Numbered from the stretch's first letter, positions 33,270 through 42,728 are shown. The stretch is 64,000 bases of DNA from Akkermansiaceae bacterium (GCA_024233115.1 JACKQB010000004.1:434001-498000), one strand, 5' to 3'. Notes: generated from the letters alone by a model not told the origin. Translations and numbers: made by a program.

Positions 33270-35588
33270 CTACGGGGTGTTAGGGTTGCCGATCTGACGG
33301 AGCAGGTTCATGGCTGGCTGATAATTGCGGTCGATGCCGAGACAGTTCCGGCACGCTTCAAATGCCTCCATTTTCTGCCCCTTGCGCAGGTGCACGGTGG
33401 CGCGGGCGTACGGGTAGCTGACTTCACGCGGATTCAGCTGCTCGGCCCGGAGCAGGCTGTCGATCGCTTCGTTGAGTTTGTTCTGCCCCGCCAGAAGCAA
33501 CCCGAGGTTATACCAGGCGCGATCGTGACCCGGGTTGACTTTTACCACCTGCCGCAGCAGCTCCTCGGTCTTGTCCTTTTGGCCAAGCTCGGCGTAGGTG
33601 AGCGCCTGAAGGTAGAGATAACGTGCATTCTGGGGATCGAGCTGGGCGGCGATCTCCAGTTGGGCGAGTGCTTCCTTGGGCCTTTGCATCTGACCTAACA
33701 AAATAGCGTAATACTCGTGGGTGCCGGGGGATGTTTTATCGAGTTCGAGCGCCTTTTTCATCCACTTCTCTGACTCCGGCAGGTTGTTGGCTTCGGATTC
33801 AAGCTGGGCCATACGCATGGCACCCGACGGCTGGTCGGCGGTGAAGATGATACTCGCTTTTAACTCCTTGAGGATCTCCGACCGTTCGGAAAGGCGTGTG
33901 CGCCACGCCCAGGAGGCGGCCATCCGGACTTCCTTGACCGGGTCCTGCAGCATCGGCTCCAACCACGGCCCGTTATCCGGGCTGAACTCGAGCACCTGAC
34001 AGGCTGCGGCGCGCACCAGTGACTCCTTGCTGTGGACACCCTGACGACCGAGATACTGGACCCGTGGATCGGTGGCGTAGGGTTGCATGACCTGGAGCAA
34101 GGTGGCTTGCCAGTAGGGGTTGGTTTCTTGTTCGTAGGCCTTGAGCATGGGCTCGAGGCTGTCGGGCATTCCCGCGTAAACCGAACTGATGGCGCGGGTC
34201 CTGGCGCGTTGACGCACGCGCTCCGGAGTGCGCATCTTGTCGCCATACCAGGTTTCGGTCCACTTGATCGACCACTCGGTATCCTTGTCCGTGTGGCATT
34301 TGTTACAAGCATTGGGAATGGCATGCTCCTTGGTAAGCTGCGGGTCGGGGACGTGGAACCCGTGGTCGCGCCGGGGGTCGCGGCCCATGTAGGTGGTCTC
34401 GGTCATATGGCAATCCACACAGGAGTGGCCGGAGCCGACGTCGTTGTGTTTTCCGACATCAAAGTGGTGTGAGTGGGCGGCGGGGTCGATGATGACAGCC
34501 CCCTGAATACGTCCATTGGAGCCAGCTCCGTGGCAGGACATACAAAGGGTGTTGTTTTCCAATGGCAGCTTGAGTTTGGTGCTGTGCACGTCATGGCAAT
34601 CGGCACAGCGGACCCCCTTGTGGCCCATGTTGCTGATACGCAGGGAGGTCCAGACGTAGTCTTCATCGCGGATCTGGCCATCGGCATAATACAGGTGCGG
34701 CAGCGTCGGCAGCTGGAGCTGGTAGTGGTCGCCATACTTGTCGCCGATATGGAAGGTATCGTTGAACTCGGCGCGCCGACTGTGGCAGGTCGCGCAGTTG
34801 TCGTAAATCCGGTCCGGGTGCTCCTTTTTCAGCTTCTGCTGTTTGGCGATATCGATCAGGCAGCCTGTTTTGCCATCCGCCTGCTCGGCGACCTGCCCGT
34901 GACACTGGGTGCAGCCGACGCCCATTTCCTTCCAGTGGGTTTTGTAGGTATCGGTTTCGAGGTCGTAGTTTTTGCGGAAATCGGTCATGTGGCACCAGGC
35001 GCACTGGGTGTTCCAGGTCATGCCGCGGCCGGTCCAGTGACCCCAGTCCTGCTCGGTGCGCATGTCGCCGTTAAAGACGTCGAACCATTCCTTTTCCTTC
35101 GGGTCCCATGCCGCGCTGGGTGTCTGCCACCGCCCCCCACTGGCGGCAACAAGATACTGGATCAGCGGTTTGATACCGATCACCATGCCCGCGGTGTGGT
35201 CTTTGCCGTTGGCGGTGACCGTGAGTACCCCCTGGTCCTTGGTGAACGACCACTTTTCCGCCCCGGACTCGAATCTTTGGCCTGAGAAGGGTTCCGTATC
35301 CAGTGACATATCAATCCGTCGGTTTGCCTGTCCGTGGTCGGACCCCTGCCAATGGTGGTGGATCGCCTTGTGGCATTCCTGACAGCGTTTGGAGATGGCG
35401 TTCTGCCCGGGCAGCTTTGCCAGCTCGGCATGGAGCTCCGGGTGGGCCTCGCCGGTGGTGCCGGTGACCAGCTCAAACTCAGGTGAGGCATCGCGTCCGT
35501 CGTCCGAGCCGGCCTTTTTGTCTTCGCAGCAACAAAGCACGAGGACAAGCCCGGCGGTAAGGCTGCATTTGATGATAGGAAAGTTCAT
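33270..35588 (-). CDS. Octaheme c-type cytochrome with C-terminal TPR repeats
   Basis: 772 residues from ATG 35588 (MNFPIIKC); longer starts upstream overlap the neighbouring gene. Lipoprotein-like signal (LVLVLCCC). Eight CxxCH heme sites: CQECH (near 69), CAWCH, CTQCH, CATCH, CADCH, CMSCH, CVDCH and CNKCH (near 445). A HEAT-like helical stretch follows, then about four TPR units (residues about 600-770). The layout matches cytochrome c554/doubled-CxxCH multiheme proteins with TPR tails seen in environmental bacteria. Probably a periplasmic or outer-membrane electron-transfer protein; electron partner unknown. It is not contiguous with the nir-nor block. Confidence 0.9.
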   Translation of the reverse strand: MNFPIIKCSLTAGLVLVLCCCEDKKAGSDDGRDASPEFELVTGTTGEAHPELHAELAKLPGQNAISKRCQECHKAIHHHWQGSDHGQANRRIDMSLDTEPFSGQRFESGAEKWSFTKDQGVLTVTANGKDHTAGMVIGIKPLIQYLVAASGGRWQTPSAAWDPKEKEWFDVFNGDMRTEQDWGHWTGRGMTWNTQCAWCHMTDFRKNYDLETDTYKTHWKEMGVGCTQCHGQVAEQADGKTGCLIDIAKQQKLKKEHPDRIYDNCATCHSRRAEFNDTFHIGDKYGDHYQLQLPTLPHLYYADGQIRDEDYVWTSLRISNMGHKGVRCADCHDVHSTKLKLPLENNTLCMSCHGAGSNGRIQGAVIIDPAAHSHHFDVGKHNDVGSGHSCVDCHMTETTYMGRDPRRDHGFHVPDPQLTKEHAIPNACNKCHTDKDTEWSIKWTETWYGDKMRTPERVRQRARTRAISSVYAGMPDSLEPMLKAYEQETNPYWQATLLQVMQPYATDPRVQYLGRQGVHSKESLVRAAACQVLEFSPDNGPWLEPMLQDPVKEVRMAASWAWRTRLSERSEILKELKASIIFTADQPSGAMRMAQLESEANNLPESEKWMKKALELDKTSPGTHEYYAILLGQMQRPKEALAQLEIAAQLDPQNARYLYLQALTYAELGQKDKTEELLRQVVKVNPGHDRAWYNLGLLLAGQNKLNEAIDSLLRAEQLNPREVSYPYARATVHLRKGQKMEAFEACRNCLGIDRNYQPAMNLLRQIGNPNTP

Positions 35589-35595
35589 GAGTCTG

Positions 35596-36447
35596 TTAGT
35601 GGAATTTTGCTTCCTGAAAAAGGATCGTGGTGGCGTTGAAAAGCGCATGGATGGAGATCGGTGCCCAGATCGAACCACTCAGCTCATAGGCGAGAACCAG
35701 GACCAGCGCAAGGAAGACCAGCGGCACAAAAGCCATGACGTTGAAGTGCACCACGCCAAAGAGCAAGGAGGAGAGGATGGCGGCGAAAAAGCGGTCGGAG
35801 TAGCGTTTGGTAACGGTGTAGATGTAACCGCGGAATACGATTTCCTCAGCGATTGGTGCGATCAGGATCACGCTGACGGCAATCATCACACGGATGGTGA
35901 CGGCACTGGTTTCCTGATAGGTTTTAACCGTCTGCTGAAGCTTTGCCTGGTCGCCAAAGTAGTCGCTGAGCCACGCGTTGTAACCAGTCATTTCCAAACC
36001 AAAAAGGAAGAGGTAGGTGACAATGACCCCGGCCGGTGCAATGACAACCAGGTAACGGGCATTCCGCCAGGCCAGGCCAAGGAAATCCACCAGGTTGATT
36101 TGACGGAACACCAGCAGGACCACCACCAGCATCGGCGGCACCAGTTGAACGATAAATCCCACCGTCAGGATCAGCGGGGTGATCTTGACCGACACCGGGT
36201 CTCCATGGTCATCGAGCTTCGGCGGGTCCAGGTATTCCTTGAGAAACGTGGCGTAGATGGCAAAGAAGATCGACAAACCAAGGATGTCGATGATGTTCAG
36301 GCATTCCGTGCTGACATTTCCGTGCCGGTTCCACCCAAGCCCCGGGGCACTTTTACGGATCAGGCCATAAACGGGAAAAGCACAGGCTGCGAGCGCCACA
36401 CACAATAAAAAGGTGTAGATAAAAACGGAATCGGAGGTGATAGACAT
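35596..36447 (-). CDS. CPBP-family intramembrane metalloprotease
   Basis: 283 residues from ATG 36447 (MSITSDSVF); the open frame to 36534 is not conserved. About eight hydrophobic segments. CPBP/Abi motifs are intact: EEIVFRGYIY (Glu-Glu and Arg), FGVVHFN (His) and HALFNA (His/Asn) near the C-terminus. Rce1-type glutamate proteases of this family cleave within the membrane. Bacterial members act in bacteriocin immunity or protein maturation; no specific substrate is suggested here. It lies 7 bp upstream of the octaheme cytochrome gene on the same strand, so the two are probably cotranscribed. Confidence 0.88.
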   Translation of the reverse strand: MSITSDSVFIYTFLLCVALAACAFPVYGLIRKSAPGLGWNRHGNVSTECLNIIDILGLSIFFAIYATFLKEYLDPPKLDDHGDPVSVKITPLILTVGFIVQLVPPMLVVVLLVFRQINLVDFLGLAWRNARYLVVIAPAGVIVTYLFLFGLEMTGYNAWLSDYFGDQAKLQQTVKTYQETSAVTIRVMIAVSVILIAPIAEEIVFRGYIYTVTKRYSDRFFAAILSSLLFGVVHFNVMAFVPLVFLALVLVLAYELSGSIWAPISIHALFNATTILFQEAKFH

Positions 36448-36480
36448 CGGGTGGGGCGGCAGTGTAGGGAAACTGAGCGA

Positions 36481-36501
36481 AGTTTGAAGTTTGAAGTTGC
36501 G
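36481..36501. repeat. Heptanucleotide repeat upstream of the CPBP gene
   Basis: Units AGTTTGA, AGTTTGA, AGTTGCG in the short divergent gap between the CPBP and SMUG1-like genes. The complementary strand reads ACTTCAA-type units, like the repeats at 1082 and 47168. Confidence 0.5.
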
Positions 36502-36524
36502 CAGTTTCAGTGTGTGATCGGGGC

Positions 36525-37265
36525 ATGCCAGCAACCACCCGAAACAAGCTGATCGATGCCGCTCAGGTGCTGATACGTGAACTGAAGCCCCTACGTTTCA
36601 ATGATCCGGTCAGCCATATCTATCTATCGACCGAATACGCATGGGAGCGACACCGCGAGTATCTGGAAAAATTTGGCTCCGGCAGGAAAAGGGTCCTGAT
36701 GCTGGGAATGAACCCGGGCCCGTGGGGGATGGCGCAGACCGGTGTGCCCTTTGGCGAGATTACAGCTGTCCGCGACTGGATGGGTATCTCAGGACCGGTT
36801 TGCAAACCCGACAATGAACACCCTAAACGCCCGGTGGAGGGATTCGCCTGCACCCGCTCGGAGGTCAGCGGCAAAAGGCTTTGGGGCCTGTTTTCCTCCA
36901 AGTTCCCCGACCCGGCTACTTTTTTTCAAAACCATTTCATCGCCAACTATTGTCCTCTGGTCTGGATGGGGGAAACGGGAAAAAACATCACGCCTGACAA
37001 GTTGCCCAAAGCAGAGATGGAGCCGGTCGAGGTGGCTTGCCGCAAACACCTGGCCGCCGTGATCTCCGCGATCGAGCCGGAGTGGCTGGTCGGTGTGGGC
37101 GCGTATGCCGAGAAAAAGCTCATCGAGGCGGCCACGGAGTATTTTCCTGGCCAAACATTCCAGACCGGCAAAATCCTCCACCCGTCACCGGCATCACCGA
37201 TGGCCAACCGTGGCTGGGAGCCACAGGCAGAGAAGCAACTGGTAGAGATGGGTGTCTGGAAGTAG
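36525..37265 (+). CDS. SMUG1-like uracil-DNA glycosylase
   Basis: 246 residues from ATG 36525 (MPATTRNKL). Closely follows animal SMUG1 motifs: GMNPGPWGMAQTGVPFGE (active-site loop), VRDWMGI, EHPKRPVEGF, SEVSGKRLWG, NYCPL, and HPSPASPMANRGW with the catalytic-loop His. Removes uracil and oxidised pyrimidines from DNA in base-excision repair (family knowledge). Divergent from the CPBP gene and 14 bp upstream of the lipase gene. Confidence 0.93.
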   Translation: MPATTRNKLIDAAQVLIRELKPLRFNDPVSHIYLSTEYAWERHREYLEKFGSGRKRVLMLGMNPGPWGMAQTGVPFGEITAVRDWMGISGPVCKPDNEHPKRPVEGFACTRSEVSGKRLWGLFSSKFPDPATFFQNHFIANYCPLVWMGETGKNITPDKLPKAEMEPVEVACRKHLAAVISAIEPEWLVGVGAYAEKKLIEAATEYFPGQTFQTGKILHPSPASPMANRGWEPQAEKQLVEMGVWK

Positions 37266-37279
37266 AGTGCCAACCAGGA

Positions 37280-38956
37280 ATGACTAGAACAACTACATCA
37301 AGGATGGGCCGCTTTGCCCTCACAGGCTGCCTGATGGCAATGCTTAGCCAGTGTGCGGATCTCGGGGTCAGCGAAAAAAGGGCTCCCGTTGTTAGGCTGG
37401 CCAAACCCGTCAGTGGTCTGCACGACGGCAACGTCTACCCCCAGGCCTATCGTTTAGCCTACCAGCAGATCATACTTGGCAGGAAAAAGGAAAAACATGC
37501 CCCGTCGGAGTCGATCCATCACTATCTGACGGCGGCGGATATTGCCTACGAGAGTGGCAGTGACTCCCTCCTCCCCCTCTATAACCACGCGGTCGGGCAG
37601 CTGGCCGACATGCTGGTGCAACACCCCGGTGCCAGGAAGGCCTCCGGCATCACCATCGTTTCTAACACCGACGGCACCTTCGCAAGCATCCACGACATCA
37701 TCCCCGCCGATTGCCTGAAGGCCCGTGGCTGGCGGACGATGGTGAAGCAGGACGGCGTCGGCGCCCCCGTGGTGATCCGGCGGGAGAAAAACGCCATCAC
37801 CGGGGTCGATCAAATCCTGGCCACCCCGATTGGACTCAGCTACCCGGCCACGGCTGTACTCGAATTCAACCCGGGGAAGCGGCCACAGCTACGGTTCTAC
37901 GATCCCACCAAGCATGCCGACATCAGGTTTTGGGGGAAACGGCGGCCGCTCGCCAATCATTTGACCATGCCGCTGGCCGTTTCATTGGAGCAGGGCTCGC
38001 CGGTATGGAAGGACACCCTGCTCAAGTGGTTTGGCGTTTTTGTTCCCATGCATTTTGTCCGTAATATGCAGCTTTACATGACCGCGCCCTTTGACGCCGA
38101 CAAGATACCGCTCATTCTGGTGCATGGTCTCAAGGCGGACCCGACGATCTGGCATGACGTGATGAACGAGCTCAACCGTGATGCCACCATCCGTGGGAAG
38201 TACCAGATCCTGGCTTTTTACTATCCGACCGGTCTTCCCCTCAGGATTCCGAGTGCGGCTCTCAAAAGGGAGCTGAACAAACTCTACGGTCACTATACCA
38301 AAGCCGGGCGGGGGCATGTGGGCCGGCAAATGGTCATCGTCGGCCACAGTCTCGGCGGCGTCCTAACAAGTGTCAATGTCCGCCGCATCGAAAAAGGCCT
38401 GATGCGCAAGGTGTTCCGCACCCCCGTGGATCATACGCAACTGAACGCCGGGGCGATGGAGGAGTATCAATATCTGATCAACGGACCCGACCCGCACTTT
38501 GTAAAGCGGGTGATCTTTATCGCCACACCGCACCAGGGTAGCCGGAGGGCTGATGTCTATCCTGTCAGACTGCTTACATCGCTGGTGAAAATACCGCAAA
38601 ACCTGCTCTTCCTGAAGGTGCCGGAGACCGCGGCGGCCTTGACCGATTTTGGCCGGTCCCTGTTCGGGACAGAAAAAAAGGAAAACAGCCTGTCCCTTTT
38701 ACGATCACAAAGCGCAACACTCAAAATTGTGACAGACAGTCCAATTTACCACCACATCAAGTATCATTCGATCATGGGGGATCGCGGCAAAGGAAACACG
38801 CCTAACAGCTCAGACGGCGTCGTCGACTACCAGAGCTCGCATTTGGATGGCGCAAGCTCTGAACTGATCGTGCCGTCCGGACACAACGCCTATGAACACC
38901 CGAAGGCGATCGAAGAGATAACACGCATCCTGCACCTCCATCTCAAGAATGACTGA
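37280..38956 (+). CDS. Alpha/beta-hydrolase (lipase-like) lipoprotein
   Basis: 558 residues from ATG 37280, preceded by AGGA; the open frame upstream overlaps the SMUG1 gene and is not used. Lipobox near LMAMLSQC. An uncharacterised N-terminal region of about 260 residues precedes the hydrolase core: IPLILVHGLKADPTIWHD (oxyanion region), the nucleophile elbow VGHSLGG (catalytic Ser), FIATPHQGSRRAD, and a late His region (PSGHNAYEHP). PGAP1/lipase-like fold. Probably hydrolyses an ester in the envelope; substrate unknown. Overlaps the DUF4105 gene by 8 bp. Confidence 0.88.
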   Translation: MTRTTTSRMGRFALTGCLMAMLSQCADLGVSEKRAPVVRLAKPVSGLHDGNVYPQAYRLAYQQIILGRKKEKHAPSESIHHYLTAADIAYESGSDSLLPLYNHAVGQLADMLVQHPGARKASGITIVSNTDGTFASIHDIIPADCLKARGWRTMVKQDGVGAPVVIRREKNAITGVDQILATPIGLSYPATAVLEFNPGKRPQLRFYDPTKHADIRFWGKRRPLANHLTMPLAVSLEQGSPVWKDTLLKWFGVFVPMHFVRNMQLYMTAPFDADKIPLILVHGLKADPTIWHDVMNELNRDATIRGKYQILAFYYPTGLPLRIPSAALKRELNKLYGHYTKAGRGHVGRQMVIVGHSLGGVLTSVNVRRIEKGLMRKVFRTPVDHTQLNAGAMEEYQYLINGPDPHFVKRVIFIATPHQGSRRADVYPVRLLTSLVKIPQNLLFLKVPETAAALTDFGRSLFGTEKKENSLSLLRSQSATLKIVTDSPIYHHIKYHSIMGDRGKGNTPNSSDGVVDYQSSHLDGASSELIVPSGHNAYEHPKAIEEITRILHLHLKND

Positions 38957-40049
38957 CCGTGCCCAAGCTCCCGGAGAACAGGCAAGTCTGCAAACAAATC
39001 CACATGCACGGCTTGGCCAGTGGCTGGCGGCTATCAAATCCTGGCCTTGGAAAAAATCATCCCGATTGGCAGGCCGCGCGCTGGTCTTTACGCTTGCAGT
39101 CATCGTGGCTTTGTATCTCTGGGGCATGGTGTTCTACAACGGCCCCTTCTCCCAGGCAGGTGCCGCCAACTTTTTGTTAGCCTCGCTCTGGCTGCTGCTC
39201 AGCCTTGCCCTCTATCGTCGGGTCATCGGGGTGAAAAACAAGCTGTTAGCCGTATCGACCGCTGTCGGTCTGGTCATCATTCCCTACAGTCGCATCCAGC
39301 CATCCAATGACCGGCCATGGAGTCCTGAATTCGCCCGCACTGGCTACACCGGGATTGCGGGTGATCTGGTTTACATGCACAACATGAGGAACTTCGACTA
39401 CACAGAGGCCGGAGAGGTGAGCCCCCGCTGGGAAACCCGCACCGTCCACCTCTCGAACCTGCGTGGTCTCGATCTGTTTCACGACACCTTCATGGGGGAT
39501 CTCATGGGTCACCCCATCTTGTCCTTTGACTTCGGGCCTGATGGCCGTGTTTGCCTGTCTGTGGAAACCCGGCGCGAGACAGGCGAGACCTTCACCCCCT
39601 TCGGCGGCCTCTATAAACTGTTTGAGCTGCAATACCTTTTTGCCACCGAAGAGGACTGCATCCGCCTTCGCACCAATGTGAGAAAAGAACCCGTCTATCT
39701 CTATCAGATCGATGCCCCCCTTGAGGAAATCAGGGAGATGTTTTTGACTTCTGTGGACATTCAGAATGAGCTGGCGGAAACACCAAGGTTTTATAACGTG
39801 ATCAGTGCCAACTGCACCACCAGCCTGCGGGCGCAGAGGCCGAAGGGAAAACGCGGCGCCTGGGACCACCGCATCCTGTTCAACGGGTTGTTGGACGAGT
39901 GGCTCTACGAGCGTGGTCGACTAAAAACCCACGGCCTAAGCTTCGCGGAATTGCGCCAACGATGCCTGATCAATGAAGCCGCCGGGAAAGCACACGATTC
40001 GCGGGATTTCTCCAAGGCAATCCGACAGCCCTTATCAAGGAGTGATTAG
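38949..40049 (+). CDS. DUF4105 (Lnb-type N-terminal periplasmic domain) membrane protein
   Basis: 366 residues. Three N-terminal hydrophobic segments (LVFTLAVIVALYLW, FLLASLWLLLSLALY and AVSTAVGLVII), then a periplasmic DUF4105 domain with the expected F-x-H/G motif (FMGDLMGHPILSFDF) and NCTTSL. DUF4105 proteins are predicted papain-like enzymes of the envelope. Start ATG 38949 lies within the end of the lipase gene, so the two are coupled and probably act on the same envelope component. Confidence 0.85.
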   Translation: MTDRAQAPGEQASLQTNPHARLGQWLAAIKSWPWKKSSRLAGRALVFTLAVIVALYLWGMVFYNGPFSQAGAANFLLASLWLLLSLALYRRVIGVKNKLLAVSTAVGLVIIPYSRIQPSNDRPWSPEFARTGYTGIAGDLVYMHNMRNFDYTEAGEVSPRWETRTVHLSNLRGLDLFHDTFMGDLMGHPILSFDFGPDGRVCLSVETRRETGETFTPFGGLYKLFELQYLFATEEDCIRLRTNVRKEPVYLYQIDAPLEEIREMFLTSVDIQNELAETPRFYNVISANCTTSLRAQRPKGKRGAWDHRILFNGLLDEWLYERGRLKTHGLSFAELRQRCLINEAAGKAHDSRDFSKAIRQPLSRSD

Positions 40050-40103
40050 CTCACCAAGTTTTGTGAAAGCAAATGCGTGCTGTAGCGAAGGGTTTGTCAG
40101 CTT

Positions 40104-40757
40104 CTATCTGGAAGGCGCGGGCAAGTGCGCCTGGTAGTTTTTCATCGTCTGTGGACTTAGTCTTGGTTTCCCGAAGCCGTGGTTTCCACTGAGTGCCTCG
40201 GCGATGATACGGGCGGCGTTGACCCGGGTGCCTCCCCCTGTCTGGGAAACAACCACGTCGGCTTTGCTGAGCTGGTTGACACTGGTGTGCGGTGGGACAA
40301 ACTGGTCCGGAATCCAGATCTGCTCGCGGATGATGTCGATGTGCTCACGGCAACCTTTTTTGCAATGGTGGGTGCAGTGTATGACCTCGCGATCCCGGTA
40401 CTCCCAGTAGCCCGGGACGATGTAGCCCGGAAAGTGGCTGGTCTCGGTCCATCGCTCCGTGCCCAGGTTGGTGAGGAGAAAGGTGTCGTGCCCTTGCGCA
40501 AGGGCGATTTCAGCGGCACGCACCCTGACAAAATAGCTGGCAAAATCATGGCCGGGTTTGTTAAAGGTCTCGAAGCTCACCTGCACGCGGTTTTTGTCCA
40601 GTGATCTCTCGCTGAATCCTCCCCACGATGTCGAGCTTCCTTCCCATGGTTTTTCAGGCCGCTTGGTAAGTGGTTGGTAATACTGCTTCGCCGGCGAACA
40701 ACTCTGCAGGAATGCCAGACAGGTCAGCAGCAGGATGGTGGGGAACAGGGTTTGCAT
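40104..40757 (-). CDS. CC0125/CC1285-family lipoprotein
   Basis: 217 residues from ATG 40757 (MQTLFPTILL). Lipoprotein signal ends FLQSC. The segment GGFSERSLDKNRVQVSFE, then RVRAAEIALAQGHDTFLL, matches the CC0125/CC1285 lipoprotein family, where a Y/F-S-D/E-R-x-L-D-x-N-R-x-Q-V-x-F motif is usual. Function unknown. An inserted HCTHHCKKGC cluster in the middle may bind metal. Convergent with the DUF4105 gene, and no terminator is seen in the 54-bp gap. Confidence 0.7.
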   Translation of the reverse strand: MQTLFPTILLLTCLAFLQSCSPAKQYYQPLTKRPEKPWEGSSTSWGGFSERSLDKNRVQVSFETFNKPGHDFASYFVRVRAAEIALAQGHDTFLLTNLGTERWTETSHFPGYIVPGYWEYRDREVIHCTHHCKKGCREHIDIIREQIWIPDQFVPPHTSVNQLSKADVVVSQTGGGTRVNAARIIAEALSGNHGFGKPRLSPQTMKNYQAHLPAPSR

Positions 40758-40794
40758 ATCAATGCGGGCTGGGGGCATCTGCGGTCGGGGAAGC

Positions 40795-41274
40795 CTAACG
40801 GCACTTCACGACGTAGGTGCCGGTCATGCTGTCGTGCCACCCGCGGGCCGTCGAGCCGAGAAATGAAAACGCCTCAAACGGGATCAGGCGGGCGAATGTA
40901 CGACCGACGAATTTTCCGAAGGAGGGTCTGTTGCCACTGGCATCGACGACCTTGGTTCCCGTGACAAGCTTGCCAAGGGTCCGGCCGGTAAAGCCTTCGA
41001 CCAGGAGGTAGTAGACCACAAAGAGACCAACGCCGACCAGGTTACCACCGATACCCTGGAGGAACTCGACTCCGTCATCGCCGCCGACGAGGCCGATGAC
41101 CAGTCCCAGCCCGAAGCCAAGCACGAGTTGGGAAACTATGCCGTCGATCAGGTAGTTGACAAACCGCAGCCCGGCGGATACCGGCACCGGCAATGCAGTT
41201 TCTCCGGTCAGGTCAGGTGCGACAACATCCTGGGTTGCCGGGGCGATATAGGGGTTGATCGGTTCGTCAGACAT
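40795..41274 (-). CDS. RDD-family membrane protein
   Basis: 159 residues. RDD pattern: AGLRFVNYLIDGIV (an R...D motif in the first helix), then a Gly-rich helix, VEGFTGRTLGKLVTGTKVVD and GRTFARLIPFEAF. Function of RDD proteins is mostly unknown; some are linked to ion transport. Downstream of accC on the same strand. Confidence 0.85.
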   Translation of the reverse strand: MSDEPINPYIAPATQDVVAPDLTGETALPVPVSAGLRFVNYLIDGIVSQLVLGFGLGLVIGLVGGDDGVEFLQGIGGNLVGVGLFVVYYLLVEGFTGRTLGKLVTGTKVVDASGNRPSFGKFVGRTFARLIPFEAFSFLGSTARGWHDSMTGTYVVKCR

Positions 41275-41313
41275 GTACGTGGTGTGCTGTTTTGGAAAAT
41301 CTCTAACCGGGGT

Positions 41314-42669
41314 TTAATACCCCTGCTCCTTCATGAAATCGGCAACCCACTCAATGCCGTACTTACCATTGATGAAGTCCGGGTGGTCGATGATTTCCTG
41401 CTGGAACGGAATGGTTGTCTTGATTCCATGGATTTTAAACTCCGAGAGAGCGCGCTTCATCCGTGCGATGGCGATCTCCCGTGTCGCGGCAGTGACGATG
41501 AGCTTGGCAATCATCGAGTCGTAGTGCGGCGGCACACTGTAACCGGAATAGACGTGGGTATCGACCCGCACGCCCTTTCCCCCCGGGGTGTACCAGAGGT
41601 TGATGGTGCCCGGGCTGGGGCAAAAATTGTTATAAGGGTCCTCCGCATTGATGCGGCACTCAATGGAATGACCCCGGGGCGTGGCGTCGAGCACGTGGTC
41701 GGACAAGGGCTCGCCGGCGGCGACGCGGATCTGCTCCTTGATCAGCTCGCAGCCCATCACCTCCTCGGTCACGGGATGCTCCACCTGGATGCGGGTGTTC
41801 ATTTCCATGAAGTAGAAGTTTTCCGCCTTTTCATCGACGAGGTATTCGATCGTGCCCGCATTTTCATATCCGATCGCGGATATCAGGTTGACCGATGCAT
41901 CGGCCATACGCTTGCGCAAATCCGGGGATATGAGTGGCGACGGACACTCCTCGATGATTTTCTGGTTGCGGCGCTGCATCGAGCAGTCGCGCTCGCCAAG
42001 CTGGATGAAATTGCCATGGGTGTCGGCAATCACCTGGATCTCGATGTGGTGCGGCTTGAGCACCAGTTTTTCCAAATAACAATCGCCGTTGTTAAAACAG
42101 GCGACCGCCTCCTTGCTGGCCTGGTTATACATCTCGATGAAGTCCTCTTCCCTCATGCAGGGGCGCATACCACGGCCACCGCCACCGGCGGTGGCTTTGA
42201 TCATCACCGGGAAGCCGATTTCCCGGGCGAGCTTGAGGCCGTGTTTGGCGTCTTCCAACATCCCCTCCGAGCCAGGGGTCACGGGAACACCATTGGCCAC
42301 GGCGGTTGCACGGGCGGTGTTCTTGTCTCCCATCTTGCGGATCACCTCGGCGGAGGGTCCGATGAACTTGATGTTGCAGCTGTCGCAGATCTCCACAAAA
42401 CGTGCGTTTTCAGAAAGAAAGCCATAGCCAGGGTGGATGGCATCAGCTCCGGTGATCTCGGCGGCGGCGATGATGCGGTCGGGTTTCAGATAACTGTCCT
42501 TACTCGGAGCGGCGCCGATGCAGACCGACTCATCAGCCAGTTGGACATGCATGGAGTCGACATCCGCCTCGGAGTAGACGGCGACCGATTCCACACCGAG
42601 TTCACGGCATGCGCGGATGATGCGGAGGGCGATTTCCCCCCGGTTGGCGACAAGAACTTTATTAAACAT
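41314..42669 (-). CDS. accC: Acetyl-CoA carboxylase, biotin carboxylase subunit
   Basis: 451 residues from ATG 42669 (MFNKVLVANRGEIALRI), the canonical AccC start. The ATP-grasp glycine loop (KATAGGGGRGMR), VEHPVTEEV and the catalytic ECRINAEDP region are all intact, at normal length. It carboxylates the biotin on AccB in the first step of fatty-acid synthesis. accB precedes it by 59 bp. Confidence 0.98.
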   Translation of the reverse strand: MFNKVLVANRGEIALRIIRACRELGVESVAVYSEADVDSMHVQLADESVCIGAAPSKDSYLKPDRIIAAAEITGADAIHPGYGFLSENARFVEICDSCNIKFIGPSAEVIRKMGDKNTARATAVANGVPVTPGSEGMLEDAKHGLKLAREIGFPVMIKATAGGGGRGMRPCMREEDFIEMYNQASKEAVACFNNGDCYLEKLVLKPHHIEIQVIADTHGNFIQLGERDCSMQRRNQKIIEECPSPLISPDLRKRMADASVNLISAIGYENAGTIEYLVDEKAENFYFMEMNTRIQVEHPVTEEVMGCELIKEQIRVAAGEPLSDHVLDATPRGHSIECRINAEDPYNNFCPSPGTINLWYTPGGKGVRVDTHVYSGYSVPPHYDSMIAKLIVTAATREIAIARMKRALSEFKIHGIKTTIPFQQEIIDHPDFINGKYGIEWVADFMKEQGY

Positions 42670-42728
42670 GGAGCGTTCGGGTTTGTGGGTGCGGTGAGAT
42701 ATAGCCACCTACCCACATCATGACTTTT

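Noticed and set aside
37037..37279. Upstream extension of the lipase-like gene into the SMUG1 gene
   Set aside because: Overlaps an intact gene in another frame; ATG 37280 has AGGA upstream and leads directly to a lipoprotein signal.
41128..42723. A 531-codon open frame on the + strand opposite accC
   Set aside because: Shadow of accC, which is intact and canonical; the + strand translation is rich in His/Asp/Gly with no domain.
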